Source of the DNA: Haloechinothrix halophila YIM 93223
Lineage (GTDB): Bacteria > Actinomycetota > Actinomycetes > Mycobacteriales > Pseudonocardiaceae
Reading direction: 5' to 3'
NCBI RefSeq assembly: GCF_000504245.1
Contig: NZ_KI632509.1
Location: 248,001 to 312,000 of the forward strand
DNA length: 64,000 nt
In this document: piece by piece, positions 54,533 through 63,642 of the stretch
Layout of the letters: each line of letters opens with the position of its first letter
Numbering within the stretch: position 1 is the stretch's first letter
Position numbers and translations under genes: made by a program
Notes under the pieces: generated by a model
Seen by the model: the letters and a program-made list of their open reading frames with translations, nothing else
Told to the model about the DNA's origin: nothing
Database searches by the model: none

Positions 54533-55779
54533 AACATCCCTCCGTGGTTGGTTGGCTCGCTCGTCACGACGAGGCCGTGTGCCTTGCGTGTCTCCGCCGC
54601 CGAGCGCCCGCGCGGGCGTTGTTGCCCACGCGTATCCGACTCGGCCCCCTGTCGCTGACCCGAGCCGTCGTGTGCGGGTATGCACAGCGTGAACGTGGAG
54701 CCGGTGCCTGGCATGCTCCACAGCCGCACTTCGCCACCGTGGTTGGCGGCGACGTGCTTGACGATCGCGAGCCCGAGCCCCGTGCCCCCTGTCGCACGCG
54801 AGCGGGCCTTGTCGACGCGGTAAAACCGCTCGAACACCCGCTGCTGCTCGTCCTCGGCGATGCCGATGCCCCTGTCGGTGACGGCGATCTCGACCATGCC
54901 GTCGACCAGCCGCCGTGAGATCGACACCGGAGTGCCTGCCGGGGAGTACGCGACGGCGTTGGTTAGCAGGTTGGACAGTGCGGTGACCAGCAACGTCTTG
55001 TCGCCCTTGACCAGCAGGCCACTCTCGGCGTCTGTGGTGATGGTGCGGTCCTCGGCATCCGCGGTGAACTCGACCCTGCTGAGCGCTTCTGACACGACGG
55101 CGTCCACCTCGACGACGTTCATGTCCGGCAGCGGCTCAGCTCCCTGGAGCCGGGACAGCTCGATCAGCTCGGTGACCAGCGTGCCGAGCCGGGTGGACTC
55201 GGTCAGGATTCGCTGCGCGAAGCGGCGCACCTCGTCGGTGTCCTCCGCCGCGTCAAGCACGGCCTCCGCGAGCAGCGCCATCGCGCCGACTGGTGTCTTG
55301 AGCTCATGGCTGACGTTGGCGACGAAGTCCCGCCGGGTGGCTTCCAGCCGGACCGCCTCGGAGTGGTCGACGGCCTCGATGACGGTGTAGCCATCGCCAA
55401 GCGAAATCGCCTCGCCGAGCACCGCCTCCGGCTGCCTGCCACGCGCGCCGCCGAGCGGTGAGAGGTCGATCTCCACGCGTTCCTCGGTCTCCACGGCCTG
55501 TTCGGCGGCCACCCGCGCCCGCGCGTCCACCCGTCCGTGGCGGACCAGGCCGAGCTCCACCGCGCGGGGGTTGTGGAGAACCGTGTCGCCGAACTGGTTG
55601 ACGACGGCGACGCCGCTGTGCGACGTCCGCACCAGCCGCAGCAGCAGCTCGGCGACAGTGGGGCCTGCCGGCCTGCTCGCGGCGGCACGGCGCCTGCCAC
55701 GCGCGATGCCGAAGCCGATCAGGACGCCGGCGAGCAGCGCGACGGTGACGGCCAGTGCGAGCGTTGCGGACTCGGTCAC
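54529..55779 (-). CDS. senX3: Sensor histidine kinase SenX3
   Basis: A 416-residue histidine kinase. An N-terminal helix (LALAVTVALLAGVLIGFGIA) anchors it, followed by a PAS-like region (residues 45-145), the H-box FVANVSHELKTPVGAMALL near residue 165, N-box LSNLLTNAVAYSP, G1 VTDRGIGIAEDEQ and G2 GGTGLGLAIVKHVAANHGG. The disordered basic C-terminus is longer than in mycobacteria. The GTG at 55779 is chosen over ATG 55809, which would add ten polar residues before the helix. Confidence 0.93.
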   Translation of the reverse strand: MTESATLALAVTVALLAGVLIGFGIARGRRRAAASRPAGPTVAELLLRLVRTSHSGVAVVNQFGDTVLHNPRAVELGLVRHGRVDARARVAAEQAVETEERVEIDLSPLGGARGRQPEAVLGEAISLGDGYTVIEAVDHSEAVRLEATRRDFVANVSHELKTPVGAMALLAEAVLDAAEDTDEVRRFAQRILTESTRLGTLVTELIELSRLQGAEPLPDMNVVEVDAVVSEALSRVEFTADAEDRTITTDAESGLLVKGDKTLLVTALSNLLTNAVAYSPAGTPVSISRRLVDGMVEIAVTDRGIGIAEDEQQRVFERFYRVDKARSRATGGTGLGLAIVKHVAANHGGEVRLWSMPGTGSTFTLCIPAHDGSGQRQGAESDTRGQQRPRGRSAAETRKAHGLVVTSEPTNHGGML

Positions 55780-55951
55780 GTGCGAATCGTAAGCATGCTG
55801 GTGGCCCATTGGCCTAGTGTTCGCCGCGTATCCGTGACGGTGATGACACCTGAGACGTCGATGTTCGCTGCCTGGACAGTCGTCGTTTACCTGTCGTCCT
55901 CACTCTGGTGGGTGAAGGAATACCCCCGCGCGTGGCGCCGTTGGCACAGTC

Positions 55952-56719
55952 GTGACGGAACGGATGCCGGTGATCTACCTCAGCCACGGCGCACCGCCGC
56001 TAGCCGACGACGCGCTGTGGACGGATCAGCTCGCCCGCTGGTCCGCGGAGCTGCCCCGGCCGCGTGCGATCCTCATGGTGTCCGCTCACTGGGAGAACGC
56101 GCCGGTGACCATCGGCGCGACCGAGCAGAAACCGCTCGTCTACGACTTCTGGGGATTCCCCGAGCGCTACTACACGGTCACCTACCCCGCGCCCGGCGCG
56201 CCGCGGCTTGCTGAGCGGGTGCGCCAGCTTCTCGGCACCACCCACGACGAGCCGGAGCGCGGGCTGGACCACGGCGCGTACGTCCCGCTGGTCGAGATGT
56301 ATCCGGACGCCGACGTCCCGGTGCTGCAGATCTCCATGCCCACCCTCGACCCAGCCGAGTTGCACCGCATCGGCGCGCGGCTCGCGCCACTGCGGGACGA
56401 AGGCGTGCTGATCGTCGGCAGCGGGTTCTTCACGCATAACCTGCGCCAGATCAACCTGGGCGGGCCGAGCGACATCGCGCCAGCCGCGTGGTCATCGGAG
56501 TTCGACCACTGGGGTGCCGAGGCGCTGGCAGGCGGTGACATCGACGCCCTGCTTGACTTCGGCAACACCGCCCCTGCCGCGCGGATAGCGCACCCGCGCA
56601 CCGAGCACTTCGCGCCGCTGTTCGTGTCGCTGGGCGCGGCCGAGGAGGCCCCGGCGGCACACAGCGTCATCGACGGCTATTGGTACGGCTTGGCGAAGCG
56701 CTCGGTGCAGTTCGGGTAA
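55952..56719 (+). CDS. DODA-type extradiol ring-cleavage dioxygenase family protein
   Basis: A 255-residue class III extradiol dioxygenase (4,5-DOPA dioxygenase / YgiD type). Likely metal ligands are the histidines in IYLSHGAPPL, MVSAHWENAP and GSGFFTHNLRQ. Substrate unknown. The gene stands alone between senX3 and gpmA. Start GTG at 55952, with ATG at 55964 also plausible (MPVIYLSHG). Transcription meets gpmA at the family A repeat. Confidence 0.82.
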   Translation: MTERMPVIYLSHGAPPLADDALWTDQLARWSAELPRPRAILMVSAHWENAPVTIGATEQKPLVYDFWGFPERYYTVTYPAPGAPRLAERVRQLLGTTHDEPERGLDHGAYVPLVEMYPDADVPVLQISMPTLDPAELHRIGARLAPLRDEGVLIVGSGFFTHNLRQINLGGPSDIAPAAWSSEFDHWGAEALAGGDIDALLDFGNTAPAARIAHPRTEHFAPLFVSLGAAEEAPAAHSVIDGYWYGLAKRSVQFG

Positions 56720-56730
56720 GCGACAGAGCC

Positions 56731-56775
56731 TGTAGGCGTTGTGGTCGCTATGACGACCACAACGCCTCAAGATCA
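56731..56775. repeat. Long inverted repeat, family A copy 3
   Basis: TGTAGGCGTTGTGGTCG pairs with CGACCACAACGCCTCA around CTATGA, and the right arm runs on into AGATC. It lies between the convergent stops of the dioxygenase and gpmA genes, where a bidirectional terminator is expected. Confidence 0.8.
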
Positions 56776-56789
56776 CGCCGGCAGCGCCG

Positions 56790-57539
56790 CTACCGGCCCT
56801 GCGCCGCGACGGCCGCGGCCGCATCGGCGGCGGCGTCAGGGTCGAGGTACGTGCCACCCGGGTTGAGCGGCGCGAGGTTCGCGTCCAGGTCGTAGCGCAG
56901 CGGGATCCCCGTCGGGATGTTGAGTCCCGCGATGTCGGCATCCGAGATCCCGTCAAGATGCTTGACGAGCGCGCGCAGCGAGTTGCCGTGCGCGGCGACC
57001 AGCACCGTCTTGCCGGAGCGCAGGTCGGGCACGATCGCCGACTCCCAGTACGGCAGCAGCCGCGCGACGACATCCGCGAGGCACTCGGTCAGCGGCATCT
57101 CCGCGCCGAGCCCGGCGTAGCGGACATCGGCGTCCTGGCTGAACTCGCTGCCCTTCTCGATCGGCGGCGGCGGGGTGTCGTACGACCGACGCCAGAGCAT
57201 GAACTGGTCCTCGCCGTATTCGTCCAGGGTCTGCTTCTTGTTCTTGCCCTGCAACGCGCCGTAGTGGCGTTCGTTGAGCCGCCAGTCGCGGCGGACGTCG
57301 ATCCAGTGCCGGTCGGCCACGTCGAGCGCGATGTTGGCGGTGGAGATGGCCCTGCGCAGCAACGACGTATGCACGACATCGGGCAGCATGCCGGTCTCGG
57401 CGAGCAGTTCGCCGCCGCGCCGCGCCTCGTCCTCCCCCTGCGCCGAGAGCGGGACATCGACCCAGCCCGTGAACAGGTTCTCCGCGTTCCAGGTGCTCTG
57501 GCCATGCCGCAGGAGCACCAGCGTTGACTTCTCGCCCAT
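56790..57539 (-). CDS. gpmA: 2,3-bisphosphoglycerate-dependent phosphoglycerate mutase
   Basis: Interconverts 2- and 3-phosphoglycerate in glycolysis. The 249 residues show the phosphohistidine motif [24 protein letters not shown] (His about residue 11), [13 protein letters not shown], the [14 protein letters not shown] segment and [17 protein letters not shown]. It equals mycobacterial gpm1 (Rv0489), likewise beside senX3. The ATG at 57539 matches the family start. No clear ribosome-binding site is visible. Confidence 0.96.
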   Translation of the reverse strand: MGEKSTLVLLRHGQSTWNAENLFTGWVDVPLSAQGEDEARRGGELLAETGMLPDVVHTSLLRRAISTANIALDVADRHWIDVRRDWRLNERHYGALQGKNKKQTLDEYGEDQFMLWRRSYDTPPPPIEKGSEFSQDADVRYAGLGAEMPLTECLADVVARLLPYWESAIVPDLRSGKTVLVAAHGNSLRALVKHLDGISDADIAGLNIPTGIPLRYDLDANLAPLNPGGTYLDPDAAADAAAAVAAQGR

Positions 57540-57752
57540 GGCAAGAAGGCTATGCGAGGCAGTCAAGGCGACCACTCCGCGGTGTGGAACTCACGACATC
57601 CACCTACCCCTGGTGTGAAGTTGACCACGCCATAGAGGGACGCAGCCCACAATTCGGCGGTATCGGGCCACCCAACTCGCCAGTAGTGATTGCACTGGGT
57701 GGAGGATTTCAAGGGAATACACTCGAAAAGAGTAGTGCCGGTGGTTGTGGCC

Positions 57753-57772
57753 ACTTGTCACATCTGACAAGT
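57753..57772. promoter_or_regulatory. Perfect operator-like palindrome upstream of gpmA
   Basis: ACTTGTCA and TGACAAGT flank CATC. The shape and 20-bp length fit a dimeric repressor operator (GntR- or TetR-like). It is about 215 bp upstream of gpmA, the only gene that could be driven from here. Regulator unknown. Confidence 0.45.
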
Positions 57773-57916
57773 TGTCATCCAACCGCCCGACCGGTCTCCA
57801 CGCACTCCCCGGCTCTGGGCGGGAGAAGCAGCTCGTCTCCCCCTGCCGAGCTGCGTCCGCCTGCAGCGGCCCCGCTGGCCTCCCCTCGTCCGCGGGGCTT
57901 GCGAGGCGGAGTACCA

Positions 57917-57967
57917 CGCGGGGCGGCCCGAGTCTTCGCGACTCCCCCTCCCTCGGGCCGCCCCGCG
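57917..57967 (-). terminator. Terminator after the DUF4349 gene
   Basis: CGCGGGGCGGCCCGAG and CTCGGGCCGCCCCGCG pair perfectly over 16 bp around a 19-base loop, about 60 bp after the DUF4349 stop codon. Confidence 0.85.
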
Positions 57968-58027
57968 TTGTTATCTCACCACTCAGCTATCGCGCCGACT
58001 CCGGCATGACTACCGTCGAGCAGGCGG

Positions 58028-58996
58028 CTACGCCTCCGAGCCCGGCGCCGCGGCATTCGTCGGGGCCGCCCCCGCTGCCGATCCCATCGCATGCTTACGC
58101 CACCGCCACAGCAGCAGCGCGATCCCGGCCAGTACACCAGCCAGGACGACGAACGGCAGCGCGGCGCCGAGTACGACCGCCGTCCCGCCGAGCAGCGCGG
58201 TGAACGCGGCCCAGCCGGATGCGAGCCCGCCGAGGAATCCGTCGTCGTCCTCGTCGTTCGCCACGGATTTCTCGCGCAGCGTGAGCGAGATCGGCGCCAT
58301 GGCGACCTTGCCGCGCAGCGAGTCCTGCCGCGCGAGCAGCGACTCCAGCTCGGCCTCCCGCTCCGCCAGCTCGCGTTCGATCGCGACCAGGTCCGAAATG
58401 GATTCCGCCTGATCAAGCAGGTCCCGCACCCGGCGCACGCTCTCGCGCTGCGAGGTCACCCTGCTGTCGACGTCAATGATCTGGTCCGTCAGGTCTTCGA
58501 CGTCGATCTGCCGTTCCGTGCGTTCGCCGAGGTCAGCGAGCTTGTCCAGCACGGCGTCCATCTCCTCGCTCGGCACGGTGAGCGTGAGCGTCGCCCGCTT
58601 CTCCCGCGAGCGTTCCGACGCGACGTAACCACCAGCATCGCTCGCGATCCGGCGCGCCTCGGTCGCTGCGGTATCGACGTCGTCGGTGCGCAGCGACATG
58701 CGCGCGGAACGGGCCAGCTTGCGGTCCGCGAGCTGCGTTGTGGACACCCCTTGCGCGCTGCCGTCGGACTGCGCCTTGGCGGCCCCGGACGACCGGTCCG
58801 CGGCCTCGCCAGCAGGTTCCCGCGCCGCACCGTTGGCGGATTCCTCGGTCATCCCGCCAGCACCGTCGCCCGACTGCGTCGATACCGCGCGCGACCCGTC
58901 CGCGCCGCCTGAACACCCGGCCACCAGCACCGCCAGCATGCCAACGGCCAGCGCTATGCCGATGCGCGTGCGTCCCGCTTTGATCGCCCTGCCCAT
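58028..58996 (-). CDS. DUF4349 lipoprotein
   Basis: A 322-residue membrane protein. The signal peptide ends in the lipobox AVLVAGCSG (Cys about residue 28). A disordered Ser/Gly/Ala-rich linker follows, then a beta domain (LARSARMSLRTDDVDTAATEARRIASDAGG...), a coiled coil (residues 190-235) and a single helix near the C-terminus (VVLGAALPFVVLAGVLAGIALLLW). This fits DUF4349, of unknown function. Monocistronic by its terminator. Confidence 0.85.
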   Translation of the reverse strand: MGRAIKAGRTRIGIALAVGMLAVLVAGCSGGADGSRAVSTQSGDGAGGMTEESANGAAREPAGEAADRSSGAAKAQSDGSAQGVSTTQLADRKLARSARMSLRTDDVDTAATEARRIASDAGGYVASERSREKRATLTLTVPSEEMDAVLDKLADLGERTERQIDVEDLTDQIIDVDSRVTSQRESVRRVRDLLDQAESISDLVAIERELAEREAELESLLARQDSLRGKVAMAPISLTLREKSVANDEDDDGFLGGLASGWAAFTALLGGTAVVLGAALPFVVLAGVLAGIALLLWRWRKHAMGSAAGAAPTNAAAPGSEA

Positions 58997-59073
58997 GTCG
59001 TCACCTTCGTCCGTTCGGCGTCTCGTTACTGAGCAGGACGAGCAGACAGCAACAGGGCGTTGCAGCCGTCAGG

Positions 59074-59592
59074 TCACGAATCGCTCACGGGACGATGCTC
59101 GCCGTTCGACGGCTCGATGAGGTGCTTGAACGCCTGGAGATTCGCCAGCGACTCGCCGCGCGAGACCCGCCAGTCCCACTCACGCTTGATCGACGACGCG
59201 AAGCCGATCTCCAGGAGGATGTTGAAATCGCCGTCGGCCGCTTCCAGCACCTGGCCGAGCAGCTTGTCCAGCTCGGCCTCGGTGACCGATTCGAGCGCGA
59301 TCCGGCCGACGAGGTAGATGTCCCCGATCTTGTCGATCGCATAGTGCACGCCGTACAGCGTGGTGTTGCGCCGCAGCAGGTAGCGGTAGACCTCCTCGTG
59401 CGCCTCGTCGGGGCGGCGGCACACGAACGCTTCGACGGCGAACGAGTTGTCGCCCTCGATCAGCCAGCAGTTGGTCTGCAGCTTCTTCTCACCCGGCAGC
59501 GTGACGAAGTACCGGCCGGGGCCGTGTTCTTTGTACGTCAGCTCCAGGTTGGCGAGCGTGTCCTCGACAACCGTGCGCACTCGGTCGCTCAT
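59074..59592 (-). CDS. YbjN domain-containing protein (Rv0487-like)
   Basis: A 172-residue soluble protein with the YbjN / type III secretion chaperone-like fold: [34 protein letters not shown], then [32 protein letters not shown]. Such proteins are thought to be chaperone-like. The fixed position next to mshA suggests a link to mycothiol, but this is untested. The ATG overlaps the mshA stop (ATGA). Confidence 0.85.
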   Translation of the reverse strand: MSDRVRTVVEDTLANLELTYKEHGPGRYFVTLPGEKKLQTNCWLIEGDNSFAVEAFVCRRPDEAHEEVYRYLLRRNTTLYGVHYAIDKIGDIYLVGRIALESVTEAELDKLLGQVLEAADGDFNILLEIGFASSIKREWDWRVSRGESLANLQAFKHLIEPSNGEHRPVSDS

Positions 59593-60959
59593 GACGCCTC
59601 CTGCGATGTCCGCATCGCGTGCTCGTACTCGGTCACCGCCGAGGCGTAGACCGCCAGCAGCGCGTCGGTCGTGCGCCGCCAGGAGAAACCCCGCGCGTGG
59701 TCAACGGCACCTGCCGACAGCTCGGCACGGTATCCGGTATCGCAGGCGACCGCAGCGAGGGCGTTCGCCCAGTCGTCCGCCCGGTGTGATGGCACGAGCA
59801 GCCCGGATATCCGGTGCGCGACGGCAGTCGGCAGCCCGCCGACCTCGGCGGCGACAACCGGCGTTCCGCACGCCTGCGCCTCAAGCGCGACGAGTCCGAA
59901 CGATTCGTTGTAACTGGGTACGGCTACCACGTCAGCGGCGCGAAACATCCGCGCGAGCTCGGACGCCGGTTGTGGCGGCAGGAACCGGGTGTTCGCGGCG
60001 ATGCCGAGCTGGTCGGCCAGCTCCTTCAGCCCTTCCGGCTGCTCGAGTCCGGTCCCGGACGGCCCACCGACGACGAGGACGACCAGCCGTCGCGCCAGCT
60101 CCGGGTCGCGGCGGACCAGCTCGGCGGCGGCACGCAGCAAGACGTCCGGCGCCTTGAGCGGCTGGATGCGCCCGGCGAACGCGAGCACGACGGCGTCCTG
60201 CGGAATGCCGAGCCGGTCGCGCGCGGCCGACGTCGACCCAGGCGTGAAGGAGCGCAGGTCAACGCCGGGTGAGACGGCACGCACCGTGCCAGGCACCGCG
60301 CCGTACAGCTCGACGAGTTGGCGCGCCTCGACGTCGGTGTTGGCGACGAGCCGGTCGGCCTCATCGACGACCTGCTGCTCGCCGAATACACGGGTGCGTG
60401 GTTCCGGGGTGTCGCCGTCGGCGAGCGCGGCGTTCTTGACCTTGGCGAGCGTGTGCGCGGTGTGGACCAGCGGCACGTTCCAGCGTCCGGACGCCAGCCA
60501 GCCGACCTGACCAGACACCCAGTAGTGCGAATGCACGAGGTCGTAGTAGCCGGGCGGGTGGAACGCCTCCGCGCGTAGAACACCAGCGGTGAACGCACAC
60601 ATCTGCGCGGGCAGCTCATGGCGGCCAAGCGGCTCGAACGGTCCAGCTGGGACGTGCCGGACAAGCACGCCCGGCGCGAGTTCCGCGATCGGCGGCTGGT
60701 CGGACGACGTCGCCCGGGTGAAGACCTCGACCTCGATTCCCCTGCGGGCCATCTCGCGGGCCGTCTCCGCGATATAGACGTTCATGCCGCCCGCGTCGCC
60801 GGTGCCCGGCTGCTCCAGCGGCGAGGTGTGCACCGACATCACCGCGACCCTGCGCGGCACCCTGCCGACGGTTCCCGCGACCGCGCCGGGGATCGGCACG
60901 GTGCCGCCCCTCGCTCCGAATAGCGCTCCAGCATGCACCGTCCCGCGCGCTGCGGTCAT
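59589..60959 (-). CDS. mshA: D-inositol-3-phosphate glycosyltransferase
   Basis: First committed step of mycothiol synthesis, adding GlcNAc to inositol-3-phosphate. A GT4 GT-B enzyme of 456 residues. Motifs are [77 protein letters not shown] and [29 protein letters not shown]. The ATG at 60959 has GAGGAG eight bases upstream. A promoter with an operator-like palindrome lies upstream. Confidence 0.95.
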   Translation of the reverse strand: MTAARGTVHAGALFGARGGTVPIPGAVAGTVGRVPRRVAVMSVHTSPLEQPGTGDAGGMNVYIAETAREMARRGIEVEVFTRATSSDQPPIAELAPGVLVRHVPAGPFEPLGRHELPAQMCAFTAGVLRAEAFHPPGYYDLVHSHYWVSGQVGWLASGRWNVPLVHTAHTLAKVKNAALADGDTPEPRTRVFGEQQVVDEADRLVANTDVEARQLVELYGAVPGTVRAVSPGVDLRSFTPGSTSAARDRLGIPQDAVVLAFAGRIQPLKAPDVLLRAAAELVRRDPELARRLVVLVVGGPSGTGLEQPEGLKELADQLGIAANTRFLPPQPASELARMFRAADVVAVPSYNESFGLVALEAQACGTPVVAAEVGGLPTAVAHRISGLLVPSHRADDWANALAAVACDTGYRAELSAGAVDHARGFSWRRTTDALLAVYASAVTEYEHAMRTSQEAS

Positions 60960-61035
60960 CCCCGTCTACTCCTCGCTGACTGACTTGACTGCCTTCGGGC
61001 CTTAACGCGGGCGGCGGCCGTGATCTTCCCTGCGC

Positions 61036-61075
61036 CGTATATCTCTCGCGAAAGACTAGGTCACAGCGTTGTGAC
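61036..61075 (-). promoter_or_regulatory. mshA promoter with overlapping palindrome
   Basis: GTGACC and TATACG, 17 bp apart on the minus strand, form a good -35/-10 pair about 80 bp upstream of mshA. The palindrome GTCACAGCGTTGTGAC at 61060-61075 overlaps the -35. Its half GTCACAGCG resembles the reported binding motif of the actinobacterial response regulator MtrA, but the inverted arrangement differs from the described direct repeats. Confidence 0.45.
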
Positions 61076-61110
61076 GGGGCGAGCGGTGTGACCGTCGTCG
61101 CCATTGGCGG

Positions 61111-62274
61111 CTAGAGCGCCGACATGGACTTCCAGGTCTCCCAGTCGAACAGCCAGTCATTGACGTCTGACGTCGTTGGCATGTCCTTCTTCGCACCGGT
61201 GACCTCGACGGGGTCGCCGATCATCGCGGTCTGGTAGTACTCCTTGGCGTCGTCGTTCACGAGGTTCACGCAACCGTGCGAGGTGTTCTTCTTGCCGATG
61301 TTGGCGCGGTTGTCGTCGTTTTCGTGGATGAACTCGCCGTGGTTGGAGAACCGCACGGCCCACTTCTTCCAGACGTTGGTGTAGCCGTAGCGGGCGTTGT
61401 CGAAGCGCGCCTTCTTGTGCTTCGCCATCACGATCATGGTGCCGTTGGGCGTGTTGAGGTCCGGGTTCTTGTCCTTGCCGTTGCTCGACGGGTACGTCGC
61501 GTACAGCTCACCGTCGCGGTAGACGCGCATCTCGTGGTCCGGCGTGTGGATCTTGACGACCTGGTTGCGCCCGATGCTGAATTCCGTTGTCAGGTCTGCG
61601 CGGCCGTACGCGCCGCCGCCGTAGTGCACGCCATACAGCATCGCGGCGGCTTTGACCTTGGTGCCCTCCGGCCAGTACTCGCGGGGCCGCCAGTCGGCCT
61701 GCCGGTCATGCAGCCACGCCCAGGAGCCCTCGACCTCGGGCGTCGACGTGACGCTCAGCGCCCGCTCGGCGGCGGCCTTGTCGGTGACCGGCTCGTCGAA
61801 CCGCACGCTGATCGGCATCGCGACGCCGACCGTGGCGTCATCGATCGGATTGATGGTGGCCCTGACCGCACTCGCGGGAGTCAGGGTGGTGAAGCTGCCG
61901 GTGACCTCGACTTCCTTCTCGTCGGTCCCGATGGCTCGCGCGGTGTAGCTGTACTTCGTGCCGAACCCGAGCGGCTCCTCGACGCGCCAACTGCGCTTGT
62001 CCTCGGCGAAGGCGCCCTCGACCTGCTCCCCGTCCGGATTGGTGAGGGTGACGTCCCGCAGCGTGCCCTGCTCGACGCGGACGACGATCTCGTCCTTGAC
62101 GCCGACGTCGGTAGCGCCGTCCGCGGGCGTGGTGCTGATGGCCGCGACAGGCTTCGGCGCTGGTTGCGCGCCACCGCTGTCCCCCTCGTCACCGGTGCAC
62201 GCGGCAGCGCTCCCCACGGCGACACCGCTTCCCGCCACCGCGGCGGTACGCAACACCGCCCGCCTTCCGATCAC
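61111..62274 (-). CDS. L,D-transpeptidase, lipoprotein (LprQ/LdtMt-type)
   Basis: Forms 3-3 cross-links in peptidoglycan. About 387 residues: an N-terminal signal with RRAVLRTAAVAGSGVAVGS and a possible lipobox ending AAACTG (Tat-like twin arginine), two Ig-like domains (residues 40-235), and the YkuD catalytic domain with IHENDDNRANIG...NTSHGCVNL carrying the catalytic cysteine. It equals mycobacterial Rv0483. The GTG at 62274 has AAGGGG upstream. GTG at 62322 lacks a ribosome-binding site. Confidence 0.9.
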   Translation of the reverse strand: MIGRRAVLRTAAVAGSGVAVGSAAACTGDEGDSGGAQPAPKPVAAISTTPADGATDVGVKDEIVVRVEQGTLRDVTLTNPDGEQVEGAFAEDKRSWRVEEPLGFGTKYSYTARAIGTDEKEVEVTGSFTTLTPASAVRATINPIDDATVGVAMPISVRFDEPVTDKAAAERALSVTSTPEVEGSWAWLHDRQADWRPREYWPEGTKVKAAAMLYGVHYGGGAYGRADLTTEFSIGRNQVVKIHTPDHEMRVYRDGELYATYPSSNGKDKNPDLNTPNGTMIVMAKHKKARFDNARYGYTNVWKKWAVRFSNHGEFIHENDDNRANIGKKNTSHGCVNLVNDDAKEYYQTAMIGDPVEVTGAKKDMPTTSDVNDWLFDWETWKSMSAL

Positions 62275-62428
62275 CAACGGCCCCTTTCTCGTGCCTACCC
62301 CTCCAACTTTGCCACGGTGCACCGACGGTGTGGGACGCCGAAAATGGTCGATTCGTCACTCTTAGTCGGGCCGCGGGGGCACGCGACTGATTCAGCACGA
62401 CGGACGAGCGTACGGCGGACATCCGGCG

Positions 62429-62482
62429 CGCGATCTTGATGCTCTTTGGCGATCCGTATCGCCAGAGAGCATCAAGATCGCG
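62429..62482. repeat. Long inverted repeat, family A copy 4
   Basis: 25-bp arms starting CGCGATCTTGATGCTC, with one mismatch, around a CCGT loop. It lies 21 bp after the murB stop codon (minus strand). The outer arm matches family A; the inner arm differs (GGCGAT/ATCGCC). Confidence 0.85.
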
Positions 62483-62503
62483 AGATTCCGGACGGCGTAG
62501 GCC

Positions 62504-63580
62504 CTACAGCGCGCAGCCGATGAGCAGCGGCTCGGGATGCAGGGTGACGCCGAAGCGCTCCGCGACGCCGTCGCGGACCTCGCGAGCCAGCGCGAGCAGG
62601 TCGTCCGTGCTGGCATCGCCTCGGTTGGTCAGCGCCAGCGTGTGCTTGCTGGACAGGGCCACCCGTCCGCCAGGACCCGCATGGCCCTTGCCGAAGCCGG
62701 CACGCTCGATCAGCCACGCGGCGGGCAGCTTCACCCCGTCCCGCGCCGGAAACCGCGGCACTGCGACGTCATCGCCGACGACGTCCGCGATCCGTGCCAG
62801 CACGCCGGGCAGGTCCGCCTCGGCGATGATCGGGTTGGTGAAGAACGACCCGGCGCTCCAGGTGTCCTTGTCGTGCTCGTCGAGCACCATGCCCTTGCCA
62901 CGCCGCAACCCGAGTACGGCCTCGCGCACGGCAGCGGCGGGCACCCGTGTGCCCTGCTCGACGCCGAGCGTGCGCGCCAGCTCGGCGTAGCGGACCGGTT
63001 GGCCATCGCTATCGGCGTACAGCGCGAAGCACACGCTGAGCACAACGGCATCGTCGGTGCCCTTGAACCGGCTCGTCCGGTAGGCCAGCCCAAGCTCGTC
63101 GACGTCCAGCGTGGCCACCTCGCCGGACGTCCGGTCGTAGATCCGCACCCAGCGCAGGAACTCGCTGACCTCCCAGCCATACGCACCGACGTTCTGGATC
63201 GGCGTGGCGCCGACCTTGCCGGGGATACCGGACAGCGACTCCAGCCCGGACAGCCCCGCGTCGATGCTGCGGGCGACGAACGAATCCCAGTCCTCTCCCG
63301 CGGCGACCTCGACCGATACCCGGTCGGCGTCCAGCGGCTCGACGCGCTCGCCGTCGGTCGCCACGTGCACCACGGTGCCGTCGAATCCGGCGTCGGCGAT
63401 CACCAGGTTCGACCCGCCGCCGAGCAGCAACACCGGCTCGCCAGCCGCATCACACTTCGCGACGGCGGCGGCAAGGTCGTCCTCGGTGGTGGCGGCGATC
63501 ATCCTGGTCGCGGGGCCGCCGAGCCGCAGCGTGGTGTACTCGCCGAGCCGAGCGCCGTGGGAGGTCGCAGGGCTGTTCAT
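62504..63580 (-). CDS. murB: UDP-N-acetylenolpyruvoylglucosamine reductase
   Basis: The flavoenzyme completing UDP-MurNAc for peptidoglycan. The 358 residues contain YTTLRLGGPATRMI, the FAD motif VLLLGGGSNLVIAD, SLSGIPGKVGATPIQNVGAYG, the proton-donor serine segment SAGSFFTNPII and SSKHTLALTNRGDA. The ATG at 63580 matches the family start. Longer frames overlap the divergent gene. It is divergently arranged with the DUF2505 gene across 62 bp. Confidence 0.95.
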   Translation of the reverse strand: MNSPATSHGARLGEYTTLRLGGPATRMIAATTEDDLAAAVAKCDAAGEPVLLLGGGSNLVIADAGFDGTVVHVATDGERVEPLDADRVSVEVAAGEDWDSFVARSIDAGLSGLESLSGIPGKVGATPIQNVGAYGWEVSEFLRWVRIYDRTSGEVATLDVDELGLAYRTSRFKGTDDAVVLSVCFALYADSDGQPVRYAELARTLGVEQGTRVPAAAVREAVLGLRRGKGMVLDEHDKDTWSAGSFFTNPIIAEADLPGVLARIADVVGDDVAVPRFPARDGVKLPAAWLIERAGFGKGHAGPGGRVALSSKHTLALTNRGDASTDDLLALAREVRDGVAERFGVTLHPEPLLIGCAL

Positions 63581-63642
63581 GACTCGAAGTCTGGCATTCA
63601 CAGCTTCCGGCGCCCCAAGCGACACCGGGTAATGTGCGCCCC

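Larger units (their letters stand above)
57540..58027. other. Gene-free region upstream of gpmA
   Basis: No convincing gene lies in these 488 bp. Contents are a promoter-like AT-richer stretch for gpmA (around 57680-57750), the perfect palindrome at 57753-57772 and a terminator at 57917-57967 for the DUF4349 gene. Confidence 0.6.
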
